DNA of 64,000 nucleotides, taken from NCBI RefSeq assembly GCF_002954225.1, contig NZ_PPTH01000013.1, forward strand, positions 1 to 64,000. The letters are read 5' to 3'. Shown in pieces: positions 17,732-26,329 of this stretch. The notes under the pieces are model-generated. The model was not told where the DNA came from. It made no database searches and saw only the letters and a program-made list of their open reading frames with translations. The position numbers and the translations under genes were made by a program. The DNA is from Arthrobacter ruber. GTDB lineage: Bacteria; Actinomycetota; Actinomycetes; Actinomycetales; Micrococcaceae. Each line of letters begins with the position of its first letter. Positions within the stretch are counted from its first letter, which is position 1.

Positions 17732-19276
17732 TCAGTGCAGCTGCCCCGGCTCCAGTGGACGGTATCGCCTGCGGAACAGGACCTTGGTCCGCGGGTCCAC
17801 GAACACGAGATAGAGCGCGAATCCGAGGGCGACGACGGCGGCCACCTGACGCGCCATCATGAGGCTGAAGTCGAAGTACGGGAAGATGTCCAGCTGGTCG
17901 GTGATCGCGTAGACCATGAAGAAGGCGACCGTGAAGTAGAGAAACTTCACCTGCCAGTCGTCCCGGATACCGGTGACGGCGAAGAGCGGGATGAGCCACA
18001 CCACGTACCAGGACTGGATCATGGGCGAGAGCAGCACGATCGCCGCGAAGGCGATCGCGAGCCGGCGCACGAGGCGGCTGTGGTCGCCGCGGAAGACCTG
18101 CAGCGCGATGATGGCCAGGGACGCCAGGCGCGCGAGGGTGTGGAAGCCGTTGGCGATGTCCCAGCCGCTCAGCCCGACGGCGTCGCCGAGCGTCGCGATG
18201 ACGAGGCCGAGGAACCCGACCGGTGCGTACCAGATCCACACGCTGCCCGGCGTGCTGAGTGCCCCCACCCAGCCGAAGCCGAAGGTGTTGATGTACCCCA
18301 TGACCGCCAGGACCCCGAGGCACAGGGCGGCGGTGAGGAACCAGTACAGGAAGCGCCGCGGCCAGGAGGCGCCCTTGCCCGCCCACATCAGTCCGATGAA
18401 CGGCAGGAAGATGAGGGTGATCGGCTTGATGCCCACCGACAGGGTGATGAGCAGGATCCCGAGGACGGGTCGCCTGGTCGCGGCGAGGTACAGCCCGGCG
18501 AGTGCGAGGCCGATCATCAGGGAGTCGTTGTGGATGGCTGCCACGAAGTTGACGAGGAACAGCGGGTTGGCGACGGACAGCCACAGGGCGCGGTTCGGGT
18601 TGATGGAGTGCAGCTCCGCCAGCTTGGGGACGTAGTACACGCACAGGGCCACCCCGATGAGCGCGACGACCCTGAAGAGGATGATCGAGGTGTCGGGGTG
18701 CCCGCCCGTGATCCTGACGATGGCCTCCTCGATCCACAGGAACACCGGCCCGTAGGGCGTGGGGCTCTGCGCCCAGAGGTCGTCGGCCCCGATCTGCAGG
18801 TAGTTGGAGATCTGCGAGTAGCCGTCGACGTACGGATTGAGCTTGGCGACCATGACCTGGCCCTGCGCGATGTACGCGAAGACATCACGGCTGAACAGCG
18901 GCAGCGCGGCAGCGAGCGGGATGGTCCAGGCGATGATCGCCTTCATCAGGTAGGGCCTGGTGTCGTCCGACCACCCGTTCAGTCTCTGGCCCAGGCGGAG
19001 CCACGCCCGGATCAGGAGCATGCCGCCCAGCGCCAGGAGCAGCACCGACAGCACGGCCCCGGCAGGCTCGAAGCGGAGCCAGATGATGACGGGATTGCGC
19101 CTCAGCTCGGCGGAGGCGAGCGACAGCCAGCCGACGCCGAGGGACCCCATCCACATCAGCAGGGAACCGATGAACCCCTGCACGACCGCGACGTCGGGGC
19201 GGTGTGGGCCCGGCTGCGTCTCGACCTTCGTGAGCGGGACCTGGGCGGGCATCGGGGCGATTCCAATCGTCGGCAA
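17732..19276 (-). CDS. mptB: Polyprenol-phosphate-mannose-dependent alpha-1,6-mannosyltransferase (MptB-like)
   Basis: 514 residues with about a dozen hydrophobic segments, an integral membrane GT-C glycosyltransferase. The first extracytoplasmic loop carries the acidic FSRDVFAYIAQGQ motif typical of GT-C enzymes, followed by NPYVDG and SPTPYGPVFLW. By family it elongates the mannan backbone of lipomannan or a related glycolipid with mannose from polyprenol-phosphate mannose on the outer membrane face. Micrococcaceae make lipomannan, which fits. Starts at 19276 or the second ATG at 19252 are both possible. It diverges from orn. Confidence 0.88.
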   Translation of the reverse strand: MPTIGIAPMPAQVPLTKVETQPGPHRPDVAVVQGFIGSLLMWMGSLGVGWLSLASAELRRNPVIIWLRFEPAGAVLSVLLLALGGMLLIRAWLRLGQRLNGWSDDTRPYLMKAIIAWTIPLAAALPLFSRDVFAYIAQGQVMVAKLNPYVDGYSQISNYLQIGADDLWAQSPTPYGPVFLWIEEAIVRITGGHPDTSIILFRVVALIGVALCVYYVPKLAELHSINPNRALWLSVANPLFLVNFVAAIHNDSLMIGLALAGLYLAATRRPVLGILLITLSVGIKPITLIFLPFIGLMWAGKGASWPRRFLYWFLTAALCLGVLAVMGYINTFGFGWVGALSTPGSVWIWYAPVGFLGLVIATLGDAVGLSGWDIANGFHTLARLASLAIIALQVFRGDHSRLVRRLAIAFAAIVLLSPMIQSWYVVWLIPLFAVTGIRDDWQVKFLYFTVAFFMVYAITDQLDIFPYFDFSLMMARQVAAVVALGFALYLVFVDPRTKVLFRRRYRPLEPGQLH

Positions 19277-19506
19277 GCAGGGGGTCGGCGTCGCACGCCC
19301 GTCGTCGCGGGCCGCCGGGGCGGCCTGACGGCGGACTCCGCGGTGCCCGTGCCGGAAGCGGCGGGGTCACCCAGATCTCCCCGCAGCCGTGAGCGAACTG
19401 TTCGAATATTAGCACCGGGCCCCTTCGCGGGTAGTGCACGCGCCGGTCCGCGCAGGCGCGCCGACAGGGTGCCGGGCTCACGCAGGGCGCCGTCGGTGAC
19501 GGACGG

Positions 19507-19512
19507 TACATT
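19507..19512 (+). promoter_or_regulatory. -10 element of orn, predicted leaderless
   Basis: TACATT lies exactly six bases before the orn ATG at 19519, with no Shine-Dalgarno sequence between. Confidence 0.45.
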
Positions 19513-19518
19513 GGTCGA

Positions 19519-20133
19519 ATGCCGATATCGAATGACCCCATCGTCTGGATCGACTGCGAGATGACGGGGCTGGACCTCGTCAACGACGCCCTGATCGAAG
19601 TGGCCGTCCTCGTGACGGATTCCGAGCTCAATGTCCTGGGCGACGGCGTGGACGTGGTGATCAAGCCTCCCGCCGACGCGCTCGCGCACATGGGCGACTT
19701 CGTGCGGCAGATGCACACCACCTCGGGACTGCTCGAGGAGCTCGACGGCGGTATCACCATGGGCGAGGCGGAGCAGCAGGTCCTGGAGTACATCAGGACC
19801 TGGGTCCCGGAGCCGCGGAAGGCGCAGCTGGCGGGCAACTCCGTCGGCACCGACCGGAACTTCCTCGTCCGCGACATGCCGCTCGTCGTCGACCATCTGC
19901 ACTACCGGGTCATCGACGTGTCCACCATCAAGGAACTCGCACGCCGCTGGTACACCCGCGCCTACTTCCAGTCACCGGCGAAGACGGGCGGGCACCGGGC
20001 CCTGGGCGACATCGAGGATTCGATCACGGAGCTGCGCTACTACCGCGCCGCGGTCTTCGTGCCCTCGCCGGGGCCGGACTCCGCCACCAGCAAGGCCATC
20101 GCGGGCACCGTCGCGGGTACCGTCGCGACCTGA
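19519..20133 (+). CDS. orn: Oligoribonuclease
   Basis: 204 residues. A DEDDh-type 3'-5' exonuclease that degrades 2-5 nucleotide RNA fragments, including pGpG. The first catalytic acids are in WIDCEMTGLD (D12, E14), the middle in AGNSVGTDRNFLVRDMP, and the last in YYRAAV after the HRALGDIEDSI motif that supplies His and Asp. Length is normal, with a short Gly/Thr-rich tail. tRNA-His lies 106 bases downstream. Confidence 0.97.
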   Translation: MPISNDPIVWIDCEMTGLDLVNDALIEVAVLVTDSELNVLGDGVDVVIKPPADALAHMGDFVRQMHTTSGLLEELDGGITMGEAEQQVLEYIRTWVPEPRKAQLAGNSVGTDRNFLVRDMPLVVDHLHYRVIDVSTIKELARRWYTRAYFQSPAKTGGHRALGDIEDSITELRYYRAAVFVPSPGPDSATSKAIAGTVAGTVAT

Positions 20134-20239
20134 GGCACGCCCTGTCGGGAGCACACCGAAATGTGTGTAAACTTGTATCCGCTGCCTGTCGCAGGCGGCC
20201 CGGATCGAGTTCGACCCGGGTTGTCCGGCCGAGGCACAT

Positions 20240-20313
20240 GGTGGGTATAGCTCAGTTGGCAGAGCGCCTGGTTGTGGTCCAGGAGGTCGCGGGTTCAACC
20301 CCCGTTACTCACC
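20240..20313 (+). tRNA. tRNA-His (anticodon GTG)
   Basis: A complete cloverleaf with the extra G at -1 (20240) opposite C73, the identity element of tRNA-His. The anticodon stem is CCTGG/CCAGG with loop TTGTGGT. CCA is not encoded. Confidence 0.96.
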
Positions 20314-20459
20314 CTCAGTTGCCGGGAGACATCCCGGCCGCAGATGCCGTCCCGGAGATCATCCGGGGCGGCATACGCATTTGCGGCCCCATCAAGCCCA
20401 GCCCCGGACGCCAGCCCTCGGTCTGCGCCCGCCGGCTGACAGCACCGAAGGACCAGACC

Positions 20460-21632
20460 ATGGAACGCACAGTGTTCGACGAGGATCACGAGCTCTTCCG
20501 CGACGTCGCCCGCGAGTTCAACGAGCGCGCCGTCGCCCCCCACTACGCCGGGTGGGACCAACAGCACATGATGGACCGGTCGGTGTGGACCGCCGCCGGC
20601 GAACAGGGACTGCTGGGACTGGCGGTCCCCGAGGAGTTCGGTGGAGCCGGGATGCCCGACTACCGCTTCCGCGCCGTCCTGGACGAGGAGTTCGCACGCA
20701 GCAACCACCTCGCCGTCGGGCTCGCGTTCCACCTGCACGACGACCTCGTGCTCCCGCACCTGCTGGCCCACGGGTCGGAGGACCTGAAGCAGCGGTGGCT
20801 GCCCGGCATGGTCTCCGGCGAGATCGTGACCTCCTGCGCCTGGACCGAGCCCGGAGCCGGCAGCGACCTGCGGGGTATCCGCACCCGCGCCGTGCGCGAC
20901 GGCGACGACTGGCTGATCACGGGCCAGAAGGTGTTCATCGGCAACGGCATCAGCGGTGACGCCTCGCTGGTGCTCGCCCGCACGGACGGCAGCACGGGCC
21001 GCGGGGCCAGTGACTCCTTCTCCCTGTTCATGGTGCGACGCGGCGAGGGCTACACCCCCGGCCGCCAGCTCGACAAGATGGGGCTGCGGGCCTCGGACAC
21101 GGCCGAGCTGTTCTTCGACAACGTGCGGGTACCCGGGGCCGACCTCGTGGGCGAGGTGGGCCAGGGCCTGCGCTACAGCCTCGAGCAGATCCCCCAGGGC
21201 CGCCTCGGCATCGCCGTCGCCGCTGCGGCCCTCGCGCGGGCCACCTACCAGCAGACCCTGCGGTACGTGACCGAGCGCAGCGCCTTCGGGGAGCGCGTGC
21301 TCGACTTCCAGACCACCCGGCACGTGCTCGCCGATCTCCTGACCGAGATCGAGGTGACCGAGGCCTTCGTCGATCAGGCGGTCCTCGCCTTCAACGCCGG
21401 GACGCTGACCCCTACCGCCGCCGCGCAGGCCAAGTTGTGGGCGAGCGAACGCGCGAAGGCCGTCACGGACCGGTGCCTGCAGCTGCACGGCGGCTACGGC
21501 TACATCCTCGAATACCCGGTCTCGCAGGCCTTCCTGGCCGCGCGTCTGCTGACCATCTTCGGCGGGACCAGCGAGATCATGCGCGAATCCATCGGCCGGT
21601 CGATCGCCGACAGCCCCACGCAGAACAGGTAG
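20460..21632 (+). CDS. Acyl-CoA dehydrogenase
   Basis: 390 residues from the ATG at 20460, preceded by GAAGGA. It is an FAD enzyme that introduces the alpha-beta double bond into acyl-CoA. Flavin and substrate motifs are in order: [28 protein letters not shown], the [14 protein letters not shown] helix, [14 protein letters not shown] and the C-terminal [17 protein letters not shown]. The catalytic glutamate would be that of GGTSEIM or an equivalent, as in medium/long-chain types. It is followed five bases later by def, so the two probably share a transcript although their roles are unrelated. Confidence 0.94.
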   Translation: MERTVFDEDHELFRDVAREFNERAVAPHYAGWDQQHMMDRSVWTAAGEQGLLGLAVPEEFGGAGMPDYRFRAVLDEEFARSNHLAVGLAFHLHDDLVLPHLLAHGSEDLKQRWLPGMVSGEIVTSCAWTEPGAGSDLRGIRTRAVRDGDDWLITGQKVFIGNGISGDASLVLARTDGSTGRGASDSFSLFMVRRGEGYTPGRQLDKMGLRASDTAELFFDNVRVPGADLVGEVGQGLRYSLEQIPQGRLGIAVAAAALARATYQQTLRYVTERSAFGERVLDFQTTRHVLADLLTEIEVTEAFVDQAVLAFNAGTLTPTAAAQAKLWASERAKAVTDRCLQLHGGYGYILEYPVSQAFLAARLLTIFGGTSEIMRESIGRSIADSPTQNR

Positions 21633-21637
21633 GTCCC

Positions 21638-22210
21638 ATGACAGTGCATCCCATCGTGATCTCGGGGGAACCCGTCCTCCACCGGCGGGCCCTGCCGGTC
21701 GAGTCCTTCGACGACGGACTGCGCACGCTCATCGCCGACATGTTCGAGACCATGGACGCCGCGAACGGCGTGGGGCTCGCGGCGCCCCAGATCGGCGTCG
21801 GACTGCGGGTCTTCGTGTACGGCATGGAGAACGACGACGACGTGGCGCCGCGTGGCGTGCTCGTCAATCCCACCCTCGTCACCTCCAAGGTCCCCGGATC
21901 CGCTCCCGACCCGGACGACGAGTCGGAGGGCTGCCTGTCCGTCCCCGGGGAGGCGTTCCCCCTCAAGCGTGCCGAGTGGGCGAGGATCACGGGCTTCGAC
22001 GGCGACGGCGCTGCCGTCGAGTTCGAGGCCACGGGGTGGTTCGCCCGCTGCCTTCAGCACGAGTACGACCACCTGGACGGGAAGCTGTACGTCGACCGGC
22101 TCGACGCGCGCCAGTCGCGGAAAGCCCGCAAGAGCGTGAAGAACCACGGCTGGGGTGTTCCGGGCCTGACGTGGATGCCCGGCGTCGATCCGGATCCCTT
22201 CGGCCACTAG
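21638..22210 (+). CDS. def: Peptide deformylase
   Basis: 190 residues from the ATG at 21638. It removes the formyl group from nascent proteins. The three metal-site motifs are complete: [10 protein letters not shown] at 44-53, EGCLSVPG with C99, and QHEYDHLDG with H141, E142 and H145. The C-terminal tail of about 30 residues ([21 protein letters not shown]) is typical of actinobacterial enzymes. The start is five bases after the acyl-CoA dehydrogenase stop. Confidence 0.97.
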   Translation: MTVHPIVISGEPVLHRRALPVESFDDGLRTLIADMFETMDAANGVGLAAPQIGVGLRVFVYGMENDDDVAPRGVLVNPTLVTSKVPGSAPDPDDESEGCLSVPGEAFPLKRAEWARITGFDGDGAAVEFEATGWFARCLQHEYDHLDGKLYVDRLDARQSRKARKSVKNHGWGVPGLTWMPGVDPDPFGH

Positions 22211-22295
22211 GGCCCGGGAGCACCGGACGCGCCTGGTACGCGCGACCGCGGTACACGTGCGCGACCGCTGCCGCGAAGGCTTCGGCCGGCAGCGA

Positions 22296-23585
22296 TCAGA
22301 GGTTCTCGGCGACATCCAGCCGGCCGGGCGCGGGGACCTCGACGAGGTCCTCGAGGCGCCGGATGCCGCGCAGCGGCCCGAGCAGGGCGACGAGCGGCGC
22401 CAGGCAGGCGATGACAACGCCGACGAGCACCGCCTCGCGGATGCCGATCGTCTCCGCGAGGACGCCCGCCAGCAGGCTCGCGAGCGCGAGCATGCCCCAG
22501 CTCACCATGCGCGACGCCGCTCCGAGGCGCCCCATCATGTCGGGCGGGCACACCCGCTGGCGGAAACTCGTGCCCACCACGATGTTCCACGCGACGCTCG
22601 CGCCCATGACGAACAGGCCGATGACTCCCCAGAGCATCCCCCAGCCGGGGGCGAGGACCAGCAGTGAGGCGTAGCCGAAGACCCCGGGCACCATGGACCA
22701 GCGCCAGAGCGGCCCGGACCCGAAGTGCTTCCCCATCCAATGCGCCGTCGTGCCGCCGATCGCGCCACCCACCGAGGCTGCCGCCAGCAGCAACCCGAGC
22801 CACACCTCCGATTCCCCCAGCGTCCTCAGGACCAGCACCACCAGGAGCGACGCCGCGATGTTGCCGCCCAGGTTCCAGAGTGCCGCATTGAGCAGGATCG
22901 CGCGCAGTGGAGCTGTGCTGAAGGTGTAGCGCAGCCCGTCCCGCATCTCGCGGAGGATGTGCGGCCTGCTCTGCGGCTGCACGATCTCCTTCACGTCGAG
23001 CCGCTGGAGGGCCAGGAGGGACACCACCGAGGCCACCAGCTGCACGATCAGCGCATTGGATCCGCCCGCAGCTCCCGCGAGCCATCCGGCGACGGAACGG
23101 CCGGCGGCGTCCGCCGCGGCCCCGGCTCCGGTGATTAGGCCGTTGCCTTCCATCAACTCGTCGGGCGTCACCGCCTGCTGCACCATTGCGGCATCCGCGA
23201 GCTGGAAGAACACGGAGGCCAGCCCCGCGGTGAAGGCCGCCCCGAACAGGAGCGGTGTCGAGAGGAAGCCCAGCCAGAAGCCGAGCGGCAGGAGGGCGAG
23301 GGTGGCGATGCGGACGGCCAACGCCCACAGCATCACGGGGCGGCGGGGCAACCGGTCCACCCAGGTGCCGATCACCAGACCGAAGAGGAGCCAGGGCAGG
23401 AAGGTCATACCGGCCAGCGTGGCGACCGCGAAGTTGCTCGCCTCGAGTTCCACGGCGGCGATGACGGGAAGCGCCACCGCGGCGACGGCATTCCCCAGGA
23501 CGCCGACCGTGCTCGAGATCATCAGGGAGCGGAAATTGGAGTTGCGCGCCAGCAGGTGCCCCTCCCCCGTACTCCCAGCGCTCAT
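22296..23585 (-). CDS. Major facilitator superfamily exporter (MFS_3/EntS type)
   Basis: 429 residues with about 12 membrane segments. The loop-2 signature is GTWVDRLPRRPVM, the MFS motif A variant of the enterobactin-exporter-like branch. The second half carries a related MGRLGAASRMVSWG segment. It is probably a drug or metabolite efflux pump; the substrate cannot be predicted. The C-terminal tail ends LEDLVEVPAPGRLDVAENL and is cytosolic. A -10 hexamer six bases before the ATG predicts a leaderless mRNA. There is no regulator gene beside it. Confidence 0.87.
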   Translation of the reverse strand: MSAGSTGEGHLLARNSNFRSLMISSTVGVLGNAVAAVALPVIAAVELEASNFAVATLAGMTFLPWLLFGLVIGTWVDRLPRRPVMLWALAVRIATLALLPLGFWLGFLSTPLLFGAAFTAGLASVFFQLADAAMVQQAVTPDELMEGNGLITGAGAAADAAGRSVAGWLAGAAGGSNALIVQLVASVVSLLALQRLDVKEIVQPQSRPHILREMRDGLRYTFSTAPLRAILLNAALWNLGGNIAASLLVVLVLRTLGESEVWLGLLLAAASVGGAIGGTTAHWMGKHFGSGPLWRWSMVPGVFGYASLLVLAPGWGMLWGVIGLFVMGASVAWNIVVGTSFRQRVCPPDMMGRLGAASRMVSWGMLALASLLAGVLAETIGIREAVLVGVVIACLAPLVALLGPLRGIRRLEDLVEVPAPGRLDVAENL

Positions 23586-23591
23586 CCGATC

Positions 23592-23597
23592 ACCCTA
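23592..23597 (-). promoter_or_regulatory. -10 element of the MFS gene, predicted leaderless
   Basis: TAGGGT on the minus strand ends exactly six bases before the ATG at 23585, the same arrangement as upstream of osmC and yaaA. Confidence 0.5.
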
Positions 23598-23659
23598 GCC
23601 GAGCGTGCGGACGAGCCCGGGGCGCCTCGAGGGGAAGACCCGAACGACTTCACTGCGTC

Positions 23660-23688
23660 TTGACGGACCCGGCGTGCCGTCCGATAAT
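23660..23688 (+). promoter_or_regulatory. Consensus sigma-70 promoter of the candidate small RNA
   Basis: TTGACG (23660-23665), a 17-base spacer, and GATAAT (23683-23688): the best match to a housekeeping promoter that I found in the window. The 7-bp repeat GTGCCGT/ACGGCAC (23674-23680 and 23698-23704) flanks the -10 box and might be an operator. Confidence 0.7.
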
Positions 23689-23694
23689 TCGTTG

Positions 23695-23910
23695 CCTACG
23701 GCACCGTCTGTGAAAGTTCCCGCGTTCTCCGTTGGCTTAGAGGCACCCCCGCAGATTGCCGACCCCACCGGAGAAGCGGAGAATGGATATCGGGAGTGGG
23801 TCCCGCGATCGTTCCCCCAGCAGTATCGCGGTCGACCGGCTCCCGAGGCGGCTATAGACGCCGGGCGGTCCCCCTACCTCTTGAGACCGGGTACGGGGGA
23901 CCGCTTAAAC
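23695..23910 (+). ncRNA. Candidate small RNA of about 215 nt, unidentified
   Basis: No convincing gene lies in the 514 bases between the MFS gene and rnpB, yet a near-perfect promoter fires into them. The transcript from about 23695 would contain a hairpin with arms CGCGAT/ATCGCG (23804-23809 and 23825-23830) around a 15-base C-rich loop. It would end in a strong GCGGTCCCCC/GGGGGACCGC hairpin (23865-23904). Local base composition is less GC-rich than the neighbouring genes. I cannot assign it to a known family; Ms1-like, 6S-like and 6C-type RNAs are all possible in principle. The reading frame through it (141 codons) has no Shine-Dalgarno and no recognisable protein features. Confidence 0.5.
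23865..23904 (+). terminator. Hairpin ending the candidate small RNA
   Basis: Perfect 10-bp arms (23865-23874 and 23895-23904) with four more pairs (TACC/GGTA) inside after a one-base bulge, followed by TTAAACC. Confidence 0.55.
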
Positions 23911-23953
23911 CTGCCGGCCGGGCGTGCTTCCTCGCGGCGCGAGGGGAAGGTGA

Positions 23954-23991
23954 ACGGGTCAGCCCCAAGCCCCAGCAGTAGGCCGACCCGT
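23954..23991 (-). terminator. Possible terminator downstream of rnpB
   Basis: Arms ACGGGTC and GACCCGT (23954-23960 and 23985-23991) extend inward by four pairs, giving an 11-bp stem about 110 bases beyond the rnpB 3' end on the minus strand. Confidence 0.4.
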
Positions 23992-24099
23992 CCGTACCGT
24001 CGTGCTCATCGAGGAGACCCACGACGGTGATCACAGACTATTCGGGCGGGCACCGTTCGATGACGAACGACGCGCCGACGGCTTCGGGCCTGGGTCGAG

Positions 24100-24501
24100 G
24101 GATGGGTCGACCGATACGCCGGGTTCTGTCATCGTGCGCCGTTGCCGGCGCGCGAGTGGCGGCCATCCATCTACGAACGCCGTTGCCGACGCCCTCCAGC
24201 GGCCTACCCGTGCACTCGGGCGGGCAGCCCTGATGACGCGCACTGTCTGGCCTTGCTCCGGGTGGGGTTTACCGAGCCATGCCGGTCACCCGGCATGCTG
24301 GTGGTCTCTTACACCGCCTTTTCACCCTTACTGCCCGTCGCGGGCCGAAGCCTGCAGCGGGAAGCGGTCTCTTTTCTGTGGCACTGGCCTGCGGGTTACC
24401 CCGAGTGGGCGTTACCCACCACCCTGCCCTGCGGAGCCCGGACGTTCCTCGGTGGACCGGGTTGCTGCCCCGTCCAACGCGGCCGCCTGGTCGACCCATC
24501 C
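24100..24501 (-). ncRNA. rnpB: RNase P RNA, bacterial type A
   Basis: About 402 nt, the catalytic RNA that trims tRNA 5' leaders. The universally conserved GAGGAACGTCCGGGCTCC (P4 5' side and flanks) lies near the 5' end on the minus strand. ACAGAACCCGGC (P4 3' side) lies near the 3' end. The ends are set by a perfect 13-bp P1 helix: GGATGGGTCGACC at 24501-24489 pairs with GGTCGACCCATCC at 24112-24100. Many tRNA-like GGGTAACCC and GGTGAAAAGG segments typical of the family lie between. A TAGAAT -10 box ends seven bases before the 5' end. Confidence 0.93.
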
Positions 24502-24508
24502 GTCGTCC

Positions 24509-24514
24509 ATTCTA
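24509..24514 (-). promoter_or_regulatory. -10 element of rnpB
   Basis: TAGAAT on the minus strand lies seven bases before the predicted RNA 5' end at 24501. No clear -35 box is visible. Confidence 0.55.
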
Positions 24515-24566
24515 GTCGGGAGAAAGCGCCCGCCCGGACGGCGACGGGAGCGCCGCGCACATTGGG

Positions 24567-24572
24567 TAGGGT
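24567..24572 (+). promoter_or_regulatory. -10 element of yaaA, predicted leaderless
   Basis: TAGGGT ends exactly six bases before the GTG start at 24579, with no Shine-Dalgarno sequence. Confidence 0.5.
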
Positions 24573-24578
24573 TGATCG

Positions 24579-25340
24579 GTGCTGATCCTGCTCCCCCCGT
24601 CCGAAGGCAAGTCCGTAGCCCGTCGCGGTAGCCCCGTCCACCTCGAGGACCTCCACTTCCCCGCACTCAACCCGGCCCGCAGGGCCGTGCTCGCAGCGCT
24701 GAAGGACGCCAGCGGCGCCGACGACGCGCACGCGGTCCTCGGCGTCGGCGCGTCCCTCGTGGAGGACGTGCAGCGGAACCTGGTGCTCGACGTCGCGCCC
24801 GCCGCTCCGGCGCACGACGTCTACTCGGGGGTCCTGTACGACGCCCTCGGCTACGCCTCGCTGACGCCCGGACAGAAGCGCCGCGCGCGGGAGCAGTGCG
24901 TCGTGGTGTCGGGCCTCTGGGGCGCGATCGCCTTCGGTGACCGGATCCCCGCCTACCGCCTGTCGATGTCGGTGGACCTGCCGGGCACGGGCCGCCTGGC
25001 CTCCTACTGGAAGGAACACCTCACCCAGCCCCTCGCGGATCGTGCGGGCGCCGGCCTGGTGGTCGACTGCCGCTCGAGCACCTATGCGGCCGCCTGGACC
25101 CCGCCGACGCGGCAGAGCGCCGCCGTCAACGTGTTCCAGGTGCGCGACGGCAGGCGGACGGTGGTGTCCCACTTCGCCAAGCACACGCGCGGGGAGTTCG
25201 CGCGCCACCTGCTCACCCGGCGGGGTACGGCCCCGGCGACCCCGGAGGCCCTGCTGGGAGCGGCCCGTGAGAAGTGGTCGGCCGACCTCCGACCTGCGAC
25301 GGCGAGGAAGCCGGCCCAGCTCGACATCGTGCTCGACTGA
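24579..25340 (+). CDS. yaaA: Peroxide stress protein YaaA/DUF328 family
   Basis: 253 residues from the GTG at 24579. The family start MLILLPPSEGK is intact, followed by VYSGVLYDALGY, VSGLWGAIAFGDRIPAYRLSM and the C-terminal SHFAKHTRGEFARHLL motif. YaaA proteins are DNA-binding proteins that limit free iron and oxidative damage in E. coli; the mechanism in actinobacteria is untested. Transcription is probably leaderless. It converges on the RNase H fusion gene with six bases between the stop codons. Confidence 0.92.
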   Translation: MLILLPPSEGKSVARRGSPVHLEDLHFPALNPARRAVLAALKDASGADDAHAVLGVGASLVEDVQRNLVLDVAPAAPAHDVYSGVLYDALGYASLTPGQKRRAREQCVVVSGLWGAIAFGDRIPAYRLSMSVDLPGTGRLASYWKEHLTQPLADRAGAGLVVDCRSSTYAAAWTPPTRQSAAVNVFQVRDGRRTVVSHFAKHTRGEFARHLLTRRGTAPATPEALLGAAREKWSADLRPATARKPAQLDIVLD

Positions 25341-25353
25341 CGGTCGTCAGTCG
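25334..25353. terminator. Hairpin covering the convergent yaaA and RNase H stop codons
   Basis: Perfect 8-bp inverted repeat CGACTGAC/GTCAGTCG (25334-25341 and 25346-25353, loop GGTC). The yaaA TGA lies in one arm and the opposing TGA in the other. Confidence 0.55.
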
Positions 25354-26327
25354 GCGACCAACTCCACCTCGAACCCCTCGGCGTTCTCGAGGTATGCGGC
25401 GTAGTGCTCCGGTCCCCCCGCGAAGGGATGCCTGTCCGCGAAGAGCAGGGACCAGCCGTGACTCGCGGCGCGCCGCGCCAGCAGGTCCACGGCCGAGCGC
25501 GAGCCGGCGCGGAAGGCGAGATGGTTCACGCCGGGACGACGGCGTTCGTGACCCCCGTCCGCAACGTCCGGGCCGCTCTCCAGCACGAGGTAGAACTCGT
25601 CGGACCCGTAGCTGACGCCGTCCTTCCAGGACTCCTTGCGCGGGAAGCCGAGCCGCTCGAGCAGCCAGCCCAGGCTCGCCTCCGCCGCCGGGAGGTCCGT
25701 GGTCCACACCTCGAGGTGGTGGAGCCTGCCCGCCGGCCGCGGCGCCTCCGCCGGGGATCCGGCGGCCGCACCGGCGGGGGAACCGGCACCTGTCCCGGAA
25801 CCTTGACCGGGTGCCGGGGCTGCAGGGGTGCGGGGCTTCCACGGGACGCCGGCCATGCCGGCGTCCATCGCCTCGTTGGACAGCCGGTCGGCGTCCTTGT
25901 TGCGCTCGCGCGGGATCCACTCGTAGGTGACGCGCCGAGGGTCGAGGACCTTGCGGGCCTTCGCTGCGAGCACCTTCATGTCGGCGTGCTTGATCTGCCA
26001 CCGGCCCGACATCTGCTCCACGACGAGCTTCGAGTCCATCTTCACGTGGACGGTCGCCCGGGGGTTGATCTCGCGGGCGAGCTCCAGCCCGGACACGAGG
26101 CCGGAATACTCGGCCACGTTGTTGGAAGCCTTTCCGATGTACGCGGCCTTCTCGACGAGGATCCGCCCGGTCGAGGGATCGCGGACGAGGGCGCCGTACC
26201 CGGCGTGCCCAGGATTGCCGCGGGAGCCGCCGTCGGCCTCGACGACGAGGCGGGACGGCCCGTCCGCCGGATCCTCGTGCTCGGGGGTGTCGTTCTCATG
26301 GGGATCGAACAGTTGCTGGTGGTTCAC
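25347..26327 (-). CDS. RNase HI fused to a VOC (glyoxalase/bleomycin-resistance-like) domain
   Basis: 326 residues from the GTG at 26327, two bases after the upstream stop. Residues 26-155 are a ribonuclease H domain with the catalytic acids in EADGG (D32), AEY (E73), MDS (D98) and DADRLSN (D147). It should cut RNA in RNA-DNA hybrids. A Pro/Ala/Gly-rich linker (about 165-200) leads to a VOC domain (201-326) with HHLEVWT, GVNHLAF and AEGFEVEL, the usual places of metal ligands. In mycobacteria the same locus carries RNase H fused to a CobC-type phosphatase. It follows the zinc-ribbon-like gene and Nif3, as there. Confidence 0.9.
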   Translation of the reverse strand: MNHQQLFDPHENDTPEHEDPADGPSRLVVEADGGSRGNPGHAGYGALVRDPSTGRILVEKAAYIGKASNNVAEYSGLVSGLELAREINPRATVHVKMDSKLVVEQMSGRWQIKHADMKVLAAKARKVLDPRRVTYEWIPRERNKDADRLSNEAMDAGMAGVPWKPRTPAAPAPGQGSGTGAGSPAGAAAGSPAEAPRPAGRLHHLEVWTTDLPAAEASLGWLLERLGFPRKESWKDGVSYGSDEFYLVLESGPDVADGGHERRRPGVNHLAFRAGSRSAVDLLARRAASHGWSLLFADRHPFAGGPEHYAAYLENAEGFEVELVAD

Positions 26328-26329
26328 GG

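Noticed and set aside
17603-19564. 653-codon plus-strand frame over mptB
   Set aside because: Antisense shadow of a clear membrane protein; the product is a charged low-complexity chain.
23804-23904. 6C RNA motif
   Set aside because: Two hairpins with C-rich parts are present, but the loop has only five Cs and the layout does not clearly match the motif; kept as an unassigned candidate RNA.
23605-24030. 141-codon plus-strand frame in the gap before rnpB
   Set aside because: No Shine-Dalgarno, atypical composition, and it overlaps the promoter and hairpins of the candidate small RNA.
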